37,269 nucleotides of DNA, taken from contig JAVEEI010000004.1 in the NCBI GenBank assembly GCA_030840525.1, positions 1-37,269 of the forward strand, given 5' to 3'. Positions 9,927-17,273 of this stretch are shown here, piece by piece. The position numbers and the translations under genes were made by a program. The stretch is from Frankiaceae bacterium (GTDB lineage: Bacteria > Actinomycetota > Actinomycetes > JAFAQI01). The number at the start of each line of letters is the position of its first letter. The stretch's first letter is position 1. The notes beneath the pieces were generated by a model. The model searched no databases, was not told the DNA's origin, and saw only the letters and a list, made by a program, of their open reading frames with translations.

Positions 9927-10996
9927 GATGCCACCCCCATGGCGAGGCCGACCGGCACGGTCACCAGCGGCTCGACGTAGCTGAGCTGTTCGGACGAGAG
10001 GCCGGTCTTGCCGACCCGCAGGCTCGACAGCGGCGACGCCGGTACGACGGGCAGCCGGGTCGCGAGCGCGAGCCGCGGCAGCAGGCCGCCGAGGCGAGCG
10101 CCGCCACCGGAGATGACGACCCGGCGCAGCGGCACGGCGGCCGGCTGCGCGAGGTAGTAGTCGAGCGAGCCGCGGATCTCCTCGACCAGGCCGGCGCCGG
10201 TCGTCTCGACGACGCGGGCGGCCGGGTGGTCGACCTCGACCGCACCCGGCGAGCTGCCGAGGCTCATCTGCTGCTTCAGGCCCTCGGCCTGCTCCAGCGG
10301 GACGCCCATGCGCTCGGCGACGGCCTCGGTGACGTGGTCCCCACCCATCAGCAGCACGCGGACGAACCGCGGCACGCCGTTCTGGTGGACGACGATGTTG
10401 GTGACGCGGCCGCCGATGTCGACGACGGCTTCGGCGTCGCCGTGGGCCTGCAGGCCGACGGGGTCGATCTGGCCGGCGGCGCGGAGCACGGCGAACGGCG
10501 TGAGGTCGACCTGGCTGGTCGTCAGCCCGGCCTTGCGCACCGCCTCGATCGCGCTCATGACCATGTCGCGGACCGCGGCGACGAGCAGGACCCGGACCAT
10601 CCGCACCCCGGCGTCGGTCACGAACTCCTCGACCCGGTAGAAGTCGAGAATCGCCTGCTCGACCGGGATCGGGATGTAGTCCTGTACCTGGAACGCGAGC
10701 GACTGGCGCAGCTCGGCGTCGGGCAGCCACGGCAGGTCGACCTGGCGCACGATCACCTTCTGGTTCGCGACGCCGAGCACGACCTTCTTGCTGCCGAACT
10801 TCGCCGACGTCCAGAGGTGCCGGATGGCCTGGGCAACGGACTCGACGTCCACCACCTCGCCGTCGCGGACCGCCCCCGGCGCGATCGCCACCTGTCCGAA
10901 TTTTTCCAATGTCACGCCGTTCTTGCCGAATGAAAGCTCGGCGGCGCGCACACCGGAGGTCCCGATGTCGAGACCCACGGAGGTCCGTCCTGCCAC
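9923..10996 (-). CDS. pilM: Type IV pilus actin-like ATPase PilM
   Basis: PilM is a cytosolic actin-fold ATPase that binds the PilN tail and couples the motor to the membrane complex. The 357 residues show the actin phosphate-1 motif GLDIGTSGVRAAEL at the start, IPIPVEQAILDF in the conserved region, AVVDIGGRVTNIVV (phosphate 2) and ISGGGARLGGLLPRLA (adenosine loop). The GTG start is preceded by GAAGGA at a suitable distance. A TCAAG/GCCGA-type promoter lies about 77 bp upstream. It is the first gene of the pilM-N-O-P unit. Confidence 0.93.
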   Translation of the reverse strand: MAGRTSVGLDIGTSGVRAAELSFGKNGVTLEKFGQVAIAPGAVRDGEVVDVESVAQAIRHLWTSAKFGSKKVVLGVANQKVIVRQVDLPWLPDAELRQSLAFQVQDYIPIPVEQAILDFYRVEEFVTDAGVRMVRVLLVAAVRDMVMSAIEAVRKAGLTTSQVDLTPFAVLRAAGQIDPVGLQAHGDAEAVVDIGGRVTNIVVHQNGVPRFVRVLLMGGDHVTEAVAERMGVPLEQAEGLKQQMSLGSSPGAVEVDHPAARVVETTGAGLVEEIRGSLDYYLAQPAAVPLRRVVISGGGARLGGLLPRLALATRLPVVPASPLSSLRVGKTGLSSEQLSYVEPLVTVPVGLAMGVAS

Positions 10997-11072
10997 TGGT
11001 CCTTCGCCTGCCTTCCAAATACCGCAAGCGGTGCCCGTGGCCGGGTCGGCCGATGGGCTGTGTCAAGGACGG

Positions 11073-11101
11073 ATGTCGGCGATTTCGGACCTCTGCTTGA
11101 G
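11073..11101 (-). promoter_or_regulatory. Sigma-28-like promoter of pilMNO(P)
   Basis: On the minus strand CTCAAG (11101-11096), 15 nt, then GCCGACAT (11080-11073). It has the same spacing as the elements before pilA1, pilA2, pilT and the roadblock gene. FliA/WhiG-class promoters have a TAAA/TCAAG-like -35 and a GCCGATAA-like -10 at about 15 nt. Predicted start of transcription is near 11066, giving a leader of about 70 nt to pilM. Confidence 0.75.
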
Positions 11102-11157
11102 CAAAAGCAGCACTTTGGTTGCGCCGGAAGGCCTAGATGGAGGAGGCCAGTCCGCCG

Positions 11158-11940
11158 TCAGCCGAACGTGAGCGAGTTGTACGCCGACCCGATCGGGCCG
11201 CCGAGAAAGATGCCGATCAGCGCGCCGACCAGCATGAACGGCCCGAACGGCACCTTCGTCTTGCGCCCGCCGCCGGCGAACAGGATCAACCCGATGCCGA
11301 CGACGGCCCCCACCACGAAGGCCGCGAACGCGCCGACAGCGAGCTCGCTCCAGCCCAGCCAGGCCAGATGCAGCCCGACCACGCCGGAGAGCTTCACGTC
11401 GCCGAACCCCATTCCCTTCGGCTGGACGAATGCGACGACGTAGTAGAAGGCGAACAGCGCCGCCATCCCGATCAGCGCCCGCTCGAACGGCCAGGCGTGG
11501 TGATGGACGCCCGACGCGACCCCGAGCAGTGCGATCCCGATCGGGTACGACGGCAGCGTCAGCACGTCCGGCAGCCGCCGTACGTCCAGGTCGATCAGCG
11601 CCAGCGCGACTCCTACGGCGGCGAAGACGAGGTACGCCGGCAACTGCGCAACCGGGCCGAACCACGCGGCCAGGCCGGCCCACAGCGCGCCGGTAAGGGC
11701 CTCCACGAGCGGGTAGCGGGCCGAGATCGGGTTGTGGCAGTGCCGGCACCGGCCGCGCAGCAGCAGCCACGACACGACCGGGACGTTGTCGCGCGGCGCG
11801 ATCGGGGTGTCGCAGGTCGGGCAGTGCGACGGCGGCGACACGACCGACTCGCCGCGCGGCACCCGCCAGACGACGACGTTGAGGAACGAGCCGATGAGCA
11901 GGCCGAGGACGCCGCAGAAGACGACGACGAGCGCGCTCAC
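11158..11940 (-). CDS. pilD: Prepilin peptidase / N-methyltransferase (A24 family)
   Basis: PilD cleaves the prepilin leader at G|F and N-methylates the new terminus, in the cytoplasmic membrane. The 260-residue, about eight-helix protein has the zinc-binding cysteine pairs CPTC (about 44-47) and CRHC (about 69-72), and both catalytic aspartates, in ALIDLDVRRLPD and GMGFGDVKLSG. The start is GTG 11940. It serves the six prepilin-type genes upstream. It is preceded by a 134-bp gap holding palindromic repeats and has no TCAAG-type promoter. Confidence 0.95.
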   Translation of the reverse strand: MSALVVVFCGVLGLLIGSFLNVVVWRVPRGESVVSPPSHCPTCDTPIAPRDNVPVVSWLLLRGRCRHCHNPISARYPLVEALTGALWAGLAAWFGPVAQLPAYLVFAAVGVALALIDLDVRRLPDVLTLPSYPIGIALLGVASGVHHHAWPFERALIGMAALFAFYYVVAFVQPKGMGFGDVKLSGVVGLHLAWLGWSELAVGAFAAFVVGAVVGIGLILFAGGGRKTKVPFGPFMLVGALIGIFLGGPIGSAYNSLTFG

Positions 11941-11974
11941 CCGACGAAAGTTATCTGGTCCCGCACTCGCCGGC

Positions 11975-12045
11975 CGTGATCATGGCGTTCGCCGCGCCTT
12001 TCGGCGTGATAATGGCGTTCACAGCCGCACAACGCCATGATCACG
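11975..12045. repeat. Palindromic GTGATCATGGCGTT repeat cluster
   Basis: CGTGATCATGGCGTT (11975-11989) is repeated inverted and without mismatch as AACGCCATGATCACG (12031-12045). A third copy in direct orientation with one change, GTGATAATGGCGTTC, lies at 12006-12020. It occupies the gap between the pilD start and the 518-residue pilin-like gene. It looks like an intergenic REP-type element or a set of operators; it may also fold as a terminator. Confidence 0.75.
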
Positions 12046-12074
12046 AAACTGGGTGGCCGGAGCGGACGGGTGGG

Positions 12075-13631
12075 TCAGCCGGCGTACTCGAGCCAGAGCG
12101 TCGTGTTCACGATGTCCACGAACGGCGCGGCGACGTTGGGGTCGTAGTAGATCGACGGGTTCTTGACCTCGTTGGTGTCGACCAGCGAGCCGGACGGGTT
12201 GCACTGGTCGGCAGCGATGATCGCGCCGTACACGCCGTTGCTGCTCGTCTCCATGTCGATCTGGTCGCCGGCGATGAAGAAGCCGGAGACCGGCGTGTTG
12301 TTGATGTCCGAGCCGAACGACACGTTGTGCGTGATCTGCAGGTCCTGGTCGCCGAGCAGGAAGGTCCCCTGCAGTCCCGGGGCGGACGCGTCGGTCTGGC
12401 TCCAGCTGATGTTGCCGCCGGTCTTCGGGCACGCGGAGGAGGTCGACGAGGCGATGACGGTGAGGTTGGGCACCGGCTGGCCGGCGTTGCTCGCGTTGTC
12501 GACGACGTCCCCGCCGCTGATGTAGTAGACGCCGGAGTAGCCGCTGCCCTTGAGCGCGGAGCCGGCGTACCAGGTCGAGACGCCGTTGACGGTGCCGTGG
12601 GTCCAGCCGCGGTAGGAACCGCCGGCGGCGGTGATCTGCGTCGGCGAGCCCCCGGGCGCGTACGGGTCGTCGGACGCCGCGGCGTCACACGGCGCCGTGG
12701 TCGTCGCGGTCGGCGTGCGCACGGAGCCGTCCGAGCACAGGTCGTACCACGTGGTCGCGAGGGTCTGGCTGTTCGCGTGGTTGCGGCCCCAGACTTCGAG
12801 CGCGCTGATGAACGGGACGCCCTGTACGGCGCTACTCGTGACGGTGCCGTTGGTGTTGCCGACGAACTTCGGGTCGCTGACGAGGCTGCCGCTGCCGCTC
12901 TGCGACACGGGGCCGTAGACGGTCGGGTTGCCGGTCGCGTTCGTGAGGTTGCCGTTGGTGTGCACGGAGGCGAGCGACGTCGAGTTCGGCGGCGCGGTCG
13001 TGACGACGGTGCTGGAGCTCAGGTCGAGCGTGCCCTGCGTCAGGATCGCGTTGCTCGGCGCGTACGGCGTGAATAGGTACTCCGCCTTGAGGTAGCGCAT
13101 CTTCGCGGACGACGACGAGTAGCTCGGCGCCCAGCCCATGCCGTACACCGTCTGGTGGCCGACCGGCTTGAAGAAGGTGAACTCCCCCTTCGGCCCGCTG
13201 ATCCGGCAGCCGTTCGCGGCCAACGTCTGCAGCCAGCTCTTCGCCCACTTGCGCTCGATGGCGAGACCCGCGGCGTCGGTCGCCTGCGCACCGGGCGCGG
13301 CGGTGCCGTCGGGCGCGGCGCTGGTCGTCCAGTTGATCGTGCTGTAGCTGCCGCACGTCTCGGACGACGACGGGTAGGCGTAGCTGTCGGTGCCGAGCGT
13401 GTCGTAGATCCGCTGCGCGCGCGCCAGGCCCTCGTCGATGCCGCTCTCCGCGGCCGCAACCGCGCCTTCGAACGACACGTGCTTGGAGCTGCTCGACAAC
13501 GCCCGCGTCGCCATCGTGGTGAGGACGATCATCAGCATCGTCACGACCGTGGCGGTGCCGATGACGAGCAACAGGCCGATGCCTTCGTCGCCCTTCACGG
13601 CCGCCGTACGACGCGCGATCCACCGCAGCAT
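12075..13631 (-). CDS. PilX-like minor pilin-related protein
   Basis: A 518-residue membrane/pilus protein. The N-terminus WIARRTAAVKGDEG precedes a hydrophobic helix (about 17-43, IGLLLVIGTATVVTMLMIVL). It resembles a class III leader followed by a pilin helix, but without Glu at +5, as in PilX proteins. The helix runs into AAAESGIDEGLARAQ, a PilX-type segment. The rest is a large, Ser/Thr/Gly-rich secreted domain with several cysteines (such as ETCGSY and LCSDGS), probably disulfide-bonded. At about three times PilX length it may be a pilus-tip or adhesive subunit. ATG at 13631, 1 bp after the PilW-like gene. Confidence 0.75.
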   Translation of the reverse strand: MLRWIARRTAAVKGDEGIGLLLVIGTATVVTMLMIVLTTMATRALSSSSKHVSFEGAVAAAESGIDEGLARAQRIYDTLGTDSYAYPSSSETCGSYSTINWTTSAAPDGTAAPGAQATDAAGLAIERKWAKSWLQTLAANGCRISGPKGEFTFFKPVGHQTVYGMGWAPSYSSSSAKMRYLKAEYLFTPYAPSNAILTQGTLDLSSSTVVTTAPPNSTSLASVHTNGNLTNATGNPTVYGPVSQSGSGSLVSDPKFVGNTNGTVTSSAVQGVPFISALEVWGRNHANSQTLATTWYDLCSDGSVRTPTATTTAPCDAAASDDPYAPGGSPTQITAAGGSYRGWTHGTVNGVSTWYAGSALKGSGYSGVYYISGGDVVDNASNAGQPVPNLTVIASSTSSACPKTGGNISWSQTDASAPGLQGTFLLGDQDLQITHNVSFGSDINNTPVSGFFIAGDQIDMETSSNGVYGAIIAADQCNPSGSLVDTNEVKNPSIYYDPNVAAPFVDIVNTTLWLEYAG

Positions 13632-13632
13632 G

Positions 13633-14241
13633 TCAGCTCACATTCCGCAGCCGGCCACTGAAGACGATGGTGCGGTTGCTCGTCTTCCCGAGGCCGTAGA
13701 GGGCGTCGTAGGTCATGTTGACGTTGACCAGCTTGGTCTGTGTCGCGCCGGGCGCGGAGACCGCCGAAGCGGGCGGGTAGTCGTAGGAGAACGCGACCTG
13801 TTTCACGATCGCGGACGCCTCGACCTGCGTGTGGCTGCCGGCGGTGCGGACGAGGCTGAAGTGGCCCGCGGTAGTGCCGGCCTTCAGCTGCCACGTGACG
13901 GTCTCGTCGGACTCCTGGACGTAGTCGGAGTTGTAGTCGATCCAGACCTGCAGGTGGTAGGTGCACGAGGGGTCGGCGGCCGCGACGGCCGCGGCGGTGC
14001 CGGCCGGGTTGCACAGCACACCGCGCGCGTTCCGGATGTCGCGGGCGAGCCGCTCGGCGGCCGTCCGCACCTGCTCGAGGCCGCGGGACTGGTCGTCACC
14101 GGTGCGGATGACCTTCTGCGCACCGATCACCGCGCCGGACACGAACGCCGAGATGACGCCGATCAGCATGATGGCGACCGAGAGCTCGACCAGGGTCACG
14201 CCCTTGTCGTCGCGACGCAGCCGCTGCCACACCCAGCGCAT
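13633..14241 (-). CDS. PilW-like minor pilin (prepilin-type N-terminus)
   Basis: A 202-residue prepilin. The leader MRWVWQRLRRDDKG is followed by VTLVELSVAIMLIGVISAFV, with Glu at +5 after the Gly cleavage point. The soluble domain has SRGLEQVRTAAERLARDIRNA, typical of PilW/PilJ-type minor pilins, and one likely disulfide (GVLCNPAG and DPSCTYHL). ATG 14241 is chosen because it gives a short basic leader and sits 1 bp from the upstream stop; a longer frame to 14355 overlaps the previous gene. Minor pilins of this type prime pilus assembly. Confidence 0.82.
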   Translation of the reverse strand: MRWVWQRLRRDDKGVTLVELSVAIMLIGVISAFVSGAVIGAQKVIRTGDDQSRGLEQVRTAAERLARDIRNARGVLCNPAGTAAAVAAADPSCTYHLQVWIDYNSDYVQESDETVTWQLKAGTTAGHFSLVRTAGSHTQVEASAIVKQVAFSYDYPPASAVSAPGATQTKLVNVNMTYDALYGLGKTSNRTIVFSGRLRNVS

Positions 14242-14242
14242 G

Positions 14243-15943
14243 TCAGCCCATCCCCGCGGTCGTGTACGGCAACGAGAACTCCATCGGGAACGACGTCGTG
14301 CCGTACGCGAGATAGGTCGCCGTACTGGAGCTGATCGACAGGACGAGCGATGCATTCGCCGGCACGGTCGTGGCGCTCGACGGGAGCGACAGGTCGATCC
14401 AGACCTTGTGGAAGCCGCCGCTGCACCCCCACCCGCCCGACGGAGTCACGTAGGTGCCGGTGGCGATCGTCGTCGTGGTCGCGCCGTTGACCATCTTGAG
14501 CGTCGCGGTGAACGTCGGGGTCGCGCTCGCGTCGCCGCCGGTGGAGGCGTAGACGGAGACCTCGCCATTGCTGGCGTTGGCGCCGTTGCCGTTGGCGACG
14601 ATCGTGCTGCTGCTCGGCATGCCGTAGGTCCAGGTCGCGACGTAGCGCGCGGTGCCGTCACCGGTGCCGCCGATGAGCTTGCGGCCGGCCGAGGTCGCGT
14701 CGAGATCGGTCGAGTAGTTGTAGAGCGTCGTCTGCGTCGGCGTGGTCTTCAGCACCGGCATCGCCTGCGACGCCGCGGAGTTCGACGGCTCGTTCGGGTT
14801 GTAGAGGCTGTAGCTCACCGACGTGCCGTTCTTGCTCGACGCGGTCAGCGGGGTGCCCACCGCGGCGCAGCTGGTGCCGGGCTGGGTCGGCGTACTGATC
14901 GACGGCGTAGGAGTCGGCGTGGGCGTGACGGTCGCCGTCGCGGTCGCCGTCGGTGTCGGCGAGGCGGTCGCACCCGTGCAGGCGGCGGACTGCACCGTCG
15001 TGTTCGAGGTCAGCGTCTGCTGGTACGTGCTGATCGCGCCCGACGTCGCGGTGAAGCTCACCTGGAACAACCCGGTCGTCGAGGGCGCCGTCGCGAACGC
15101 GAAGAAGTTCAGCTTGCCGTTCGGGTCGAGCAGCCCGGTGGTCGGGAGACCGCTCGTCGGGTCCGTCGACAGCGGCAGGTCGGACGCCGCGTCGAAGACG
15201 CCGTTGTTGTTGGCGTCGATGTAATAGCTCCACGCGACGGGGGTGGCCGGCGACGTCTGGGTCGAGCTGATGAGCCACTGGTCGCGGGCGCCGTTGTTCT
15301 TCACCGTGAACGAGTAGCCGATCGTGCTGTTCGGGGCGGCGCAGCCGGTGAGGCTGGTGCCGTTCGTCGCGGTGAACTTGAAGTTGGGCAGCGGTAGGCC
15401 GCGCTTCGTCGACGAGATGAACGTCGAGTAGACCCGGCTGTGCGTCTTGCCCAGCGCCGTCCACGACGCGACGACGGTCAACCGCTTGTACGACGCGCCC
15501 TTGCTGTCGGTGGGCGTCGTAACGTACTCGCGGACGGTGTAGTTGAGGCCGTTGAGGTTGAGCTTCTTGGCGTGCGGGACGACCGTCCCGACCGTCGCGT
15601 GCGCCAGCGGCTCGGTCGTGCCGGACACGCTGTCGCCGTTGGGGTTGTAGCACTTGCACCCGTTGACGGCCGAGCCGAGCGGGTCGACCGCGTTGGCGAG
15701 GTCGCTGTCCTGCATGACGAGGCTGTCGTAGCCGATGCTGCGGGCCTGCTCGACGACCTGGTTCACGACATCGCCGGCCTGCTGGTTCTGCTGCGCGAGC
15801 AAGACCTCGTGCGCGCCGCCGATCATCGCGAACGACAGCGCCATGAAGACGATGACGGAGATGGTCAGCGCCACCACGGCTTCGATGAGGGTAAAACCGT
15901 CGTCACCGCGCAAGAGCAGGCGTCGGCGCAAACGGCTCAGCAT
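14243..15943 (-). CDS. Large minor pilin with Pro/Thr linker (possible tip adhesin)
   Basis: A 566-residue prepilin-like protein, far longer than a normal minor pilin (about 150-200). The leader MLSRLRRRLLLRGDDG precedes FTLIEAVVALTISVIVFMAL with Glu+5. A first domain (about 40-200) holds a CKC motif; a second beta-rich domain follows (about 200-360). A low-complexity linker of PT/TATA repeats (about 365-400, ASPTPTATATATVTPTPTPT) joins a C-terminal domain of about 165 residues. The linker and extra domain suggest an exposed adhesin carried at the pilus tip, an inference. ATG 15943 sets the short leader; the frame upstream to 16561 is spurious. Confidence 0.8.
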   Translation of the reverse strand: MLSRLRRRLLLRGDDGFTLIEAVVALTISVIVFMALSFAMIGGAHEVLLAQQNQQAGDVVNQVVEQARSIGYDSLVMQDSDLANAVDPLGSAVNGCKCYNPNGDSVSGTTEPLAHATVGTVVPHAKKLNLNGLNYTVREYVTTPTDSKGASYKRLTVVASWTALGKTHSRVYSTFISSTKRGLPLPNFKFTATNGTSLTGCAAPNSTIGYSFTVKNNGARDQWLISSTQTSPATPVAWSYYIDANNNGVFDAASDLPLSTDPTSGLPTTGLLDPNGKLNFFAFATAPSTTGLFQVSFTATSGAISTYQQTLTSNTTVQSAACTGATASPTPTATATATVTPTPTPTPSISTPTQPGTSCAAVGTPLTASSKNGTSVSYSLYNPNEPSNSAASQAMPVLKTTPTQTTLYNYSTDLDATSAGRKLIGGTGDGTARYVATWTYGMPSSSTIVANGNGANASNGEVSVYASTGGDASATPTFTATLKMVNGATTTTIATGTYVTPSGGWGCSGGFHKVWIDLSLPSSATTVPANASLVLSISSSTATYLAYGTTSFPMEFSLPYTTAGMG

Positions 15944-16002
15944 GTGACTCTGTTCGGCCGGTTGCACGCTGACCTTTATCCGCCGGACGGAGGACAACGG
16001 CT

Positions 16003-16437
16003 TCACCCGCTGAGCGAGTCGCCGGCGGCGCCGCTGTTGGTCACCGAGCAGTCGCTCGCGCCTTTGGGCTGCAAGCCGCCGCCCTGGCTGTCGTAGAACC
16101 ACGAGTTTGGCGACTGCGCGTTCTGCCCCTTGAGGCAGTACGCGTCGCTGCTGAGGTGGACGATCGTGATCGTGTCGCCGGGGCTCAGGTGGTTGAAGCT
16201 GATGCCGGTCGCGACCATCTGCGCGAACGTGCCGTAGGTCTGCCCGCCGGTGTAGAAGCCCTCCTCCTGCGCGGCGACGCTGCGCAGGTCGGACTTCACC
16301 CCGGTGTCGCGCGCGTTCACACGCTGGCTGAGGAACAGCGGGATGGCGATCGCGGCGAGGATGCCAATGATGATCATGACGACGAGCAGCTCGATGAGGG
16401 TGAACCCCTCCTCGGCGTTGCGAAACCGCTTCGACAC
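16003..16437 (-). CDS. Type IV pilin-like protein (minor pilin)
   Basis: A pilin of 144 residues from GTG 16437 (leader VSKRFRNAEEG, then FTLIELLVVMIIIGILAAIA with Glu+5). The N-terminal helix closely matches the two major pilins, but the globular part is different (YGTFAQMVATGISFNHLSPG, with two cysteines about 45 residues apart). I prefer GTG 16437 to a TTG at 16488, because the TTG would give an 28-residue leader and begins right against the pilA1 terminator. No strong ribosome-binding site is seen for either. It begins the minor-pilin group 54 nt past the pilA1 terminator, so it may depend on readthrough. Confidence 0.82.
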   Translation of the reverse strand: MSKRFRNAEEGFTLIELLVVMIIIGILAAIAIPLFLSQRVNARDTGVKSDLRSVAAQEEGFYTGGQTYGTFAQMVATGISFNHLSPGDTITIVHLSSDAYCLKGQNAQSPNSWFYDSQGGGLQPKGASDCSVTNSGAAGDSLSG

Positions 16438-16490
16438 GAGGTAGTTGTCGTAACGGCGAGCGCCACTCTTGAACGCGCGGAGACACAAAA

Positions 16491-16524
16491 CTGAGGGCCG
16501 GGACCAAACGGTCCCGGCCCTCAG
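16491..16524 (-). terminator. Intrinsic terminator after pilA1
   Basis: CTGAGGGCCGGGACC (16491-16505) and GGTCCCGGCCCTCAG (16510-16524) form a perfect 15-bp stem with loop AAAC. On the minus strand it is followed by TTTT. It starts 18 nt after the pilA1 stop and lies before the minor-pilin genes, so it should make pilA1 mRNA far more abundant than the downstream genes. Confidence 0.92.
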
Positions 16525-16542
16525 CGGAGGAGCTGGCTGCTA

Positions 16543-16974
16543 CTAGAAGGACGCCGGGCAAGCCGTCGTCGCGGCCGGCTGGAGGCCGCCCTGGCTCGAC
16601 ACGTAGACCCAGTTGTGGGTCGCCTTGGTGTCGGAGCCGACGAGGCAGAACGCGTCCGAGGTCGCGTTCAGCGCCAGGGTGAAGCTGTTGTTCGACGAGA
16701 CGCGCACCGACGACGTGCCGACGGTGACCGGGGCGCCGGCCGAGGCCTGCGTGATGGTCGCCGGGTACGCCTGGGTGTCGGTGTACTGGCTCTCCATCTC
16801 GTTCGCCAGCGTGCGCAGGTCGGACTTGATGGAGGCGTCGACCGCGTTCTTCCGCTGGTTCAGGAACAGCGGGATCGCGATCGCGGCCAGAATGCCGATG
16901 ATGATCATGACGACGAGGAGCTCGATGAGGGTGAAGCCCTCCTCCTCGCGCATCTTGTGCAGACGAGCGAGCAT
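16543..16974 (-). CDS. pilA: Major type IV pilin PilA1
   Basis: A 143-residue major pilin, the subunit of the pilus fibre. Leader MLARLHKMREEEG (13 residues), then FTLIELLVVMIIIGILAAIAIPLFLNQRK with Glu+5; a small beta domain ends in a disulfide loop (Cys in DAFCLVG and ACPASF). GGAAGGA lies 5 nt before the ATG. Its leader RNA of about 180 nt contains a GEMM-I type riboswitch, and a TCAAG/GCCGA promoter precedes that. It is near-identical to pilA2 through the first two thirds and differs at a handful of surface positions near the C-terminus (ALNATS/TLNATT, LVGS/LKGT, HNW/HAW). Confidence 0.95.
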   Translation of the reverse strand: MLARLHKMREEEGFTLIELLVVMIIIGILAAIAIPLFLNQRKNAVDASIKSDLRTLANEMESQYTDTQAYPATITQASAGAPVTVGTSSVRVSSNNSFTLALNATSDAFCLVGSDTKATHNWVYVSSQGGLQPAATTACPASF

Positions 16975-17047
16975 TGCGGTCCTTCCGGGACGGTGTGGCG
17001 AGCCACGCTGTGTGAAACCCTGCGCGACCCCTCCGTACGGAGGTGCC

Positions 17048-17135
17048 GGCCCAGGCAGCCGGGCTGACTCACGGGCCCTGCGAGTCCCCTAGCTTTGCGG
17101 CCCCGCCTCGCAGCGGGTGTGCCCTTCACTCGGCC
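17048..17135 (-). ncRNA. Probable GEMM-I (cyclic-di-GMP-I) riboswitch upstream of pilA1
   Basis: Read on the minus strand, the landmarks of the class I aptamer occur in order. GGCC (17135-17132) and GGGCACACC (17124-17116) open the fold. A stem CCCGCT/GGCGGG is capped by the GNRA loop GCGA (17111-17108). Then come GCAAAGCTA (17098-17090), a second hairpin with GACTC/GAGTC (17086-17066), and CCCGGCTGCC closing P1 against GGGCA and GGCC. It sits just downstream of the predicted promoter and ends 73 nt before pilA1. A CCTCCGTACGGAGG palindrome (17043-17030) may belong to the expression platform. Known family: GEMM-I, binding c-di-GMP (variants bind cGAMP). Ligand and on/off sense are not shown. 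Confidence 0.85.
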
Positions 17136-17160
17136 ATGCGGCTCATTGATGACAAGGCAA

Positions 17161-17189
17161 CTGTCGGCCCTACCTGCGGATTACTTGAG
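17161..17189 (-). promoter_or_regulatory. Sigma-28-like promoter of pilA1
   Basis: CTCAAG (17189-17184), 15 nt, GCCGACAG (17168-17161) on the minus strand. The predicted transcription start (near 17154) lies about 20 nt before the riboswitch aptamer, so the whole aptamer would be in the leader RNA. Confidence 0.78.
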
Positions 17190-17220
17190 CGGCAACCCGG
17201 TGAATTTCGTCCCGGGCAGG

Positions 17221-17255
17221 CCAAAGGCCGGGACCTTACCGGTCCCGGCCTTTGG
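17221..17255 (-). terminator. Hairpin terminator after pilA2
   Basis: CCAAAGGCCGGGACC (17221-17235) pairs with GGTCCCGGCCTTTGG (17241-17255), a perfect 15-bp stem with a 5-nt loop, 18 nt past the pilA2 stop. Its GGCCGGGACC core is the same as in the pilA1 terminator, so the duplication probably included it. It insulates the pilA1 unit from pilA2 transcription. Confidence 0.88.
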
Positions 17256-17273
17256 GTGACGCTTGGGTCGTGC

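Noticed and set aside
10997-11072. Riboswitch in the pilM leader
   Set aside because: No GEMM landmarks are found in the leader of about 70 nt; a TTGACA in it lacks a convincing -10.
16437-16488. TTG 16488 as the start of the minor pilin
   Set aside because: It abuts the pilA1 terminator and gives an unusually long prepilin leader; the internal GTG gives a normal 11-residue leader.
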